A stretch of 16,253 bases of DNA from an uncultured Acidobacteriota bacterium (GTDB taxonomy: Bacteria > Acidobacteriota > Terriglobia > Bryobacterales > Bryobacteraceae): NCBI GenBank assembly GCA_937952345.1, contig CALFYN010000959.1, positions 1-16,253 on the forward strand. The letters are read 5' to 3'. Positions 13,736 to 16,253 of the stretch are shown one piece after another (the first letter of the stretch is position 1; each line of letters opens with the position of its first letter). Both the position numbers and the translations under genes were made by a program. The notes beneath the pieces are model-generated. The model was not told the DNA's origin. It saw only the letters and a list, made by a program, of their open reading frames with translations, and did not search any database.

Positions 13736-14528
13736 GTGGCGCGGACGTGCCAAAAGCCAGACTAACATTCTGACTCCTGACTCCTGTCTCCTGACTCCTT
13801 TCTTCCTCTTGCTGCTCGCGCTCGCCCTCCCCGCCCAGGACATGGTCGAAATCCCCGCCGGCGAGTTCACCATGGGCCGCACCAAACTCACCCCCGACGA
13901 TAAAACAACAATGCGTCCCATTGTTTTATTGGACGACCGCCCCGATCACAAGGTCTACCTCGATGCCTACCAGCTCGACAAGACCGAAGTGACCCACCGC
14001 CAGTACGAAGAGTTCGTCAAAGCCACCCACCGCAAGCCGCCTTCTCACTGGCTCGAAGGCAAGATGCCCGCCGAAGCCGCCGACCATCCCATCTACAACG
14101 TCGACCACGACGACGCCACCGCCTACTGCGCCTTCAAGGGCAAACGCCTCCCCACCGAAGCCGAATGGGAGCGCGCCGCACGCGGCGGCAAAGAAGGCCT
14201 CTCCTACCCTTGGGGCGACAAGGCCGATCCCAAACTCGCCCTCTACAACTCCCAATCCGGACCCGGCCCCGTCGCCAAATACCCGCCCAACGAATTCGGA
14301 CTCCACGACATGGCCGGAAGCGTCAGCGAATGGTGCGCCGATTGGTTCACCCGCGAATACTACAAATCCTCGCCCGCCAAAAATCCCAAAGGCCCCGAAA
14401 CCGGATCCTACAAAGTCATCCGCGGCGGCGCATGGTCCGATAGCCCGGCGCGCATCACCGTCTTCTTCCGCAATTGGGTGCGCCCCAATCAGAAAACGCC
14501 GAACCTCGGCTTCCGGTGCGCCAGATGA
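13707..14528 (+). CDS. FGE/SUMF1-fold exported protein lacking active-site cysteines
   Basis: This 273-residue formylglycine-generating-enzyme-fold protein has MVEIPAGEFTMG (46-57), LDKTEVTHRQYEEFV (90-104), GKRLPTEAEWERAARGG (145-161), YPWGD (167-171), NEFGLHDMAGSVSEWCADWF (195-214) and NLGFRCAR at the end. True FGE uses a copper-binding Cys pair in the C-terminal RGG...R-C-A region. Here that stretch reads VIRGGAWSDSPARITVFFRN with no cysteine, so sulfatase activation is doubtful. A hydrophobic FFLLLLALALPAQ at 32-44 is a signal peptide or anchor. ATG 13707 overlaps DUF1501 by 29 bp and gives an unusually long n-region, part of which is translated heptamer repeat; TTG 13728 is an alternative. 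The fold is sure; the start and role are not. Confidence 0.85.
   Translation: MTRSQNSLSKWRGRAKSQTNILTPDSCLLTPFFLLLLALALPAQDMVEIPAGEFTMGRTKLTPDDKTTMRPIVLLDDRPDHKVYLDAYQLDKTEVTHRQYEEFVKATHRKPPSHWLEGKMPAEAADHPIYNVDHDDATAYCAFKGKRLPTEAEWERAARGGKEGLSYPWGDKADPKLALYNSQSGPGPVAKYPPNEFGLHDMAGSVSEWCADWFTREYYKSSPAKNPKGPETGSYKVIRGGAWSDSPARITVFFRNWVRPNQKTPNLGFRCAR
13770..13797 (+). repeat. Short tandem heptamer repeat, four copies of CTGACTC
   Basis: Consecutive 7-mers read CTGACTC, CTGACTC, CTGTCTC and CTGACTC, and then decay (CTTTCTT). They sit in the first codons of the FGE-like gene and are translated in frame before its hydrophobic segment. Similar heptamer tandem repeats occur dispersed in cyanobacteria and other bacteria, normally between genes. 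Confidence 0.8.
13900..13929. repeat. AT-rich inverted repeat inside the FGE-like gene
   Basis: ATAAAACAA at 13900-13908 is exactly mirrored by TTGTTTTAT at 13921-13929. Pairing can extend inward (ATG/CAT around a CGTCC loop) if three bases are bulged. The patch is far more AT-rich than the surrounding gene and encodes part of a loop (DDKTTMRPIVLLDD). It may be a small palindromic insertion or coincidence. Confidence 0.5.
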
Positions 14529-16066
14529 CGCGCCGCCAGTGGCTCGCCACGCTCCCCACATTTGCCGCCGCCAACACCACCACACCCGGCGGACTCAGCT
14601 TCAACGAAGACAGCAGCCACTTCTTCACCTCGCGCCAGGGCAAGCGCCTCACACTCGCCGACGTCGATGGATGGGTGGAACAATACGCCGCCACCCAAGT
14701 CCGCGAACTCATCCTCAACGTCAACTGCATGCGCACCAGCTACGCGAGCAAAGTATGGGATCCCATCTGGCGCGGCTACGATCCCAACGGCCCCGACGAT
14801 CAGCCCCTGCTCGCCAGCCTCACCCCCGAGGGTCGCAAGTCCGCCCGCCGCTGGATCCACTCCGCGTGGCAGTTGAACGAAGACGGCATCGACCTCTACG
14901 CCCGCTGGATCGTCCAGGCCCGCAAGCACAAGCTCTCGCCCTGGGTCACCATGCGCATGAACGACATCCACAACGTCGATGACGAACGCGCCTACATCCA
15001 CAGCGAATTCTGGCGCGCGCACCCCGAATACCGCCGCGTCCCCTATCGCTTCTCCGGCTGGAGCGACCGCGCCTTCGACTACGGCCACAAGCCCGTGCGC
15101 GACCACCACCTCACACTCGTCCGCGAACTCGCCGAACGCTACGACTTCGATGGCCTCGAACTCGACTGGATGCGCTTCGGCTATCACTTCCGCCCCGGCC
15201 ACGAGCGCGAAGGCGCGGCGCTGCTGACCGAGTTCACCGCCGAAGTCCGCCGCATTCTCGACGCCGCCCAGAAGAAGCGTGGCCATCGCATCCGCCTCGG
15301 CGCGCGCGTTGCCTCACGGCCGGAATCCGCCCTCGGCCTCGGCATGGATGCCGTCACCTGGGCTCGCCGCCGTCTCATCGACTTCCTCGTCATCACCCCG
15401 TTCTGGGCCACCATCGAACCCGACATGCCGGTCGAACAATGGTGCGCCCTGCTGCATGGCACCAACGTCACCCTGGCCGCGGGCCTCGAACTCCTCCTCC
15501 GCGCGCATCCCGGCGAAAAGCCCTATCAGAAAAACTCCCTCGAAACCGTGCGCGGAGCAGCAGCGGCCCTCCTCGATCGCGGCGCCGACCGTATCTATCT
15601 CTTCAATTACATGGATTCGGAGACGGCAATCGATAACCTCGCCGACAACGCGAAGATCCTCCGCGAAGCAGGCAGTCTCGCTACCCTCGCAGGCAAGCCG
15701 CGCCGCCACGTCATCACCTATCCCGACACCTGGGCCCCCGGCGAGCCCCAAGCCATACCCCTCCCGCAATCCATCGCCAAAGGCCAGTGGCGCACCTTCC
15801 GCATCCCCACCGGCCCGAAGCCCGCGCAGGCAAACATCGAAATCCGCCTCGGCGTCGAAGAAGCACCAGCCCGCGATTGGAAAGTCCTGCTCAACGGCGC
15901 GCCATGTTCTTATTCCTCCGATACGAAACCCGATAAACCGCACTCCCCTTCGCCGATGTTTCGCTTCCGCGCACCGCTGTCAGCCCTGCAGCGCGGCTAC
16001 AACGCCATCGAAATCGAAGCCACGGCAAACGCCCGCATCGTCTGGGTAGAGCTCTCCATCACCTAA
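14525..16066 (+). CDS. Exported TIM-barrel glycoside hydrolase-like protein
   Basis: This 513-residue protein starts with a twin-arginine-type leader (MTRRQWLATLPTFAAA). Residues about 40-390 look like a (beta/alpha)8 barrel of the GHL10-like glycosyl-hydrolase type. Strand ends include LSPWVTMRMND (137-147), then YDFDGLELDWMRF (206-218) with candidate acids Glu212 and Asp214, HRIRLGARVASRPESA, and DRIYLFNYMDSETA. The last ~100 residues look like a beta sandwich, possibly carbohydrate-binding. ATG 14525 overlaps the FGE-like stop as ATGA, so the two genes are translationally coupled. It is the last gene of the operon. Glycosidase activity is an inference from the fold and exported context; no exact GH family is assigned, and the catalytic pair is not proven. 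Confidence 0.78.
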   Translation: MTRRQWLATLPTFAAANTTTPGGLSFNEDSSHFFTSRQGKRLTLADVDGWVEQYAATQVRELILNVNCMRTSYASKVWDPIWRGYDPNGPDDQPLLASLTPEGRKSARRWIHSAWQLNEDGIDLYARWIVQARKHKLSPWVTMRMNDIHNVDDERAYIHSEFWRAHPEYRRVPYRFSGWSDRAFDYGHKPVRDHHLTLVRELAERYDFDGLELDWMRFGYHFRPGHEREGAALLTEFTAEVRRILDAAQKKRGHRIRLGARVASRPESALGLGMDAVTWARRRLIDFLVITPFWATIEPDMPVEQWCALLHGTNVTLAAGLELLLRAHPGEKPYQKNSLETVRGAAAALLDRGADRIYLFNYMDSETAIDNLADNAKILREAGSLATLAGKPRRHVITYPDTWAPGEPQAIPLPQSIAKGQWRTFRIPTGPKPAQANIEIRLGVEEAPARDWKVLLNGAPCSYSSDTKPDKPHSPSPMFRFRAPLSALQRGYNAIEIEATANARIVWVELSIT

Positions 16067-16253
16067 GCACCCATCCGCGTTAATCGGCGTTCATCGGCGG
16101 CCCAAACCCTTTGATTCACCAAGCTGGAAAAATCTCTAACTGTATGAAAACAAGTCCCGCACCTGGTTTTCCCCAAAGCCGCGCCCACACCCTCGTGTTA
16201 TCCTCATGACAGCCCTGCGCTCCCTCCGCCCACATGCGGCGCGCTGGCGGCAC
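16067..16253. other. Intergenic region with no assignable gene
   Basis: Only a decamer repeat (listed separately) is clear. An ATG at 16206 opens a frame (MTALRSLRPHAARWRH) that is still open at the window edge and could be the start of another gene. It has no ribosome site, and an extended -10-like TGTTATCCT ends only one base before it, so the start is doubtful. No terminator hairpin with a T tract was found after 16066. Confidence 0.4.
16073..16102. repeat. Degenerate decamer tandem repeat, three copies
   Basis: Three consecutive 10-mers read ATCCGCGTTA, ATCGGCGTTC and ATCGGCGGCC, beginning 7 bp after the operon's last stop. Similar 'ATC(T/G)GCGTT' tandem motifs are common between genes in several GC-rich soil bacteria. 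This probably marks an interspersed repeat family rather than a regulatory site. Confidence 0.6.

Noticed and set aside
13770..13797. CRISPR-like repeats
   Set aside because: The units are direct heptamers without spacers; no array or cas gene is present.
16143..16170. AAAAC...GTTTT hairpin as terminator of the plus-strand operon
   Set aside because: Only five clean base pairs with a long loop; too weak to call.

Overview
The window is GC-rich, densely packed bacterial chromosome with strongly C/G-ending codons. It carries 13 genes recognisable as complete, one cut off at the left edge, and one decayed gene. The family mix suggests an Acidobacteriota (Solibacter/Bryobacter-like) soil heterotroph: a sulfatase, a DUF1549/DUF1553 plus DUF1501 pair, an FGE-like protein, an enolase-superfamily dehydratase beside a DapA-like aldolase, and DUF2905. 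This is an inference from gene content; no rRNA or marker gene is present. Planctomycetes share several of these families.

Left part (1-4479). The 3' end of a sulfatase converges on, and overlaps by 18 bp, a minus-strand four-gene cluster. Transcribed right to left, that cluster is a family 2 glycosyltransferase, pseudouridine-5'-phosphate glycosidase (psuG), a class-1 dihydroorotate-dehydrogenase-like flavoprotein, and an uncharacterised exported protein. The genes are joined by ATGA or GTGA overlaps or an 8-bp gap. PsuG releases uracil and the next enzyme belongs to a family that oxidises or reduces pyrimidines, so a modified-pyrimidine salvage or degradation unit is plausible.

Middle (4480-9734). 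lepB (signal peptidase I) is divergent from the glycosyltransferase gene. It is followed by a minus-strand sugar-acid block. From the right, this is a GntR/FCD regulator, a DapA/KDG-aldolase-like enzyme, an acid-sugar dehydratase of the mandelate-racemase group, a frameshifted remnant of a minimal nucleotidyltransferase with tandem hairpins at its end, xylose isomerase (xylA), and a small DUF2905 membrane protein. The regulator, aldolase and dehydratase are joined by 4-bp stop/start overlaps. They form a compact dehydratase-plus-aldolase route from an aldonic or uronic acid to pyruvate and an aldehyde. A palindromic operator candidate lies just upstream of the regulator.

Right part (9735-16066). 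A plus-strand operon encodes four exported proteins: an NHL-propeller protein fused to DUF1549/DUF1553 with a CxxCH motif, a DUF1501 protein with a twin-arginine-type leader, an FGE/SUMF1-fold protein lacking the active-site cysteines, and a TIM-barrel glycoside-hydrolase-like protein. The unit looks like an extracytoplasmic module, probably for polysaccharide or sulfated-glycan use, with unknown biochemistry. The last 187 bases hold a degenerate decamer repeat and no assignable gene. No tRNA, rRNA, CRISPR array, intact insertion sequence or prophage gene was seen.
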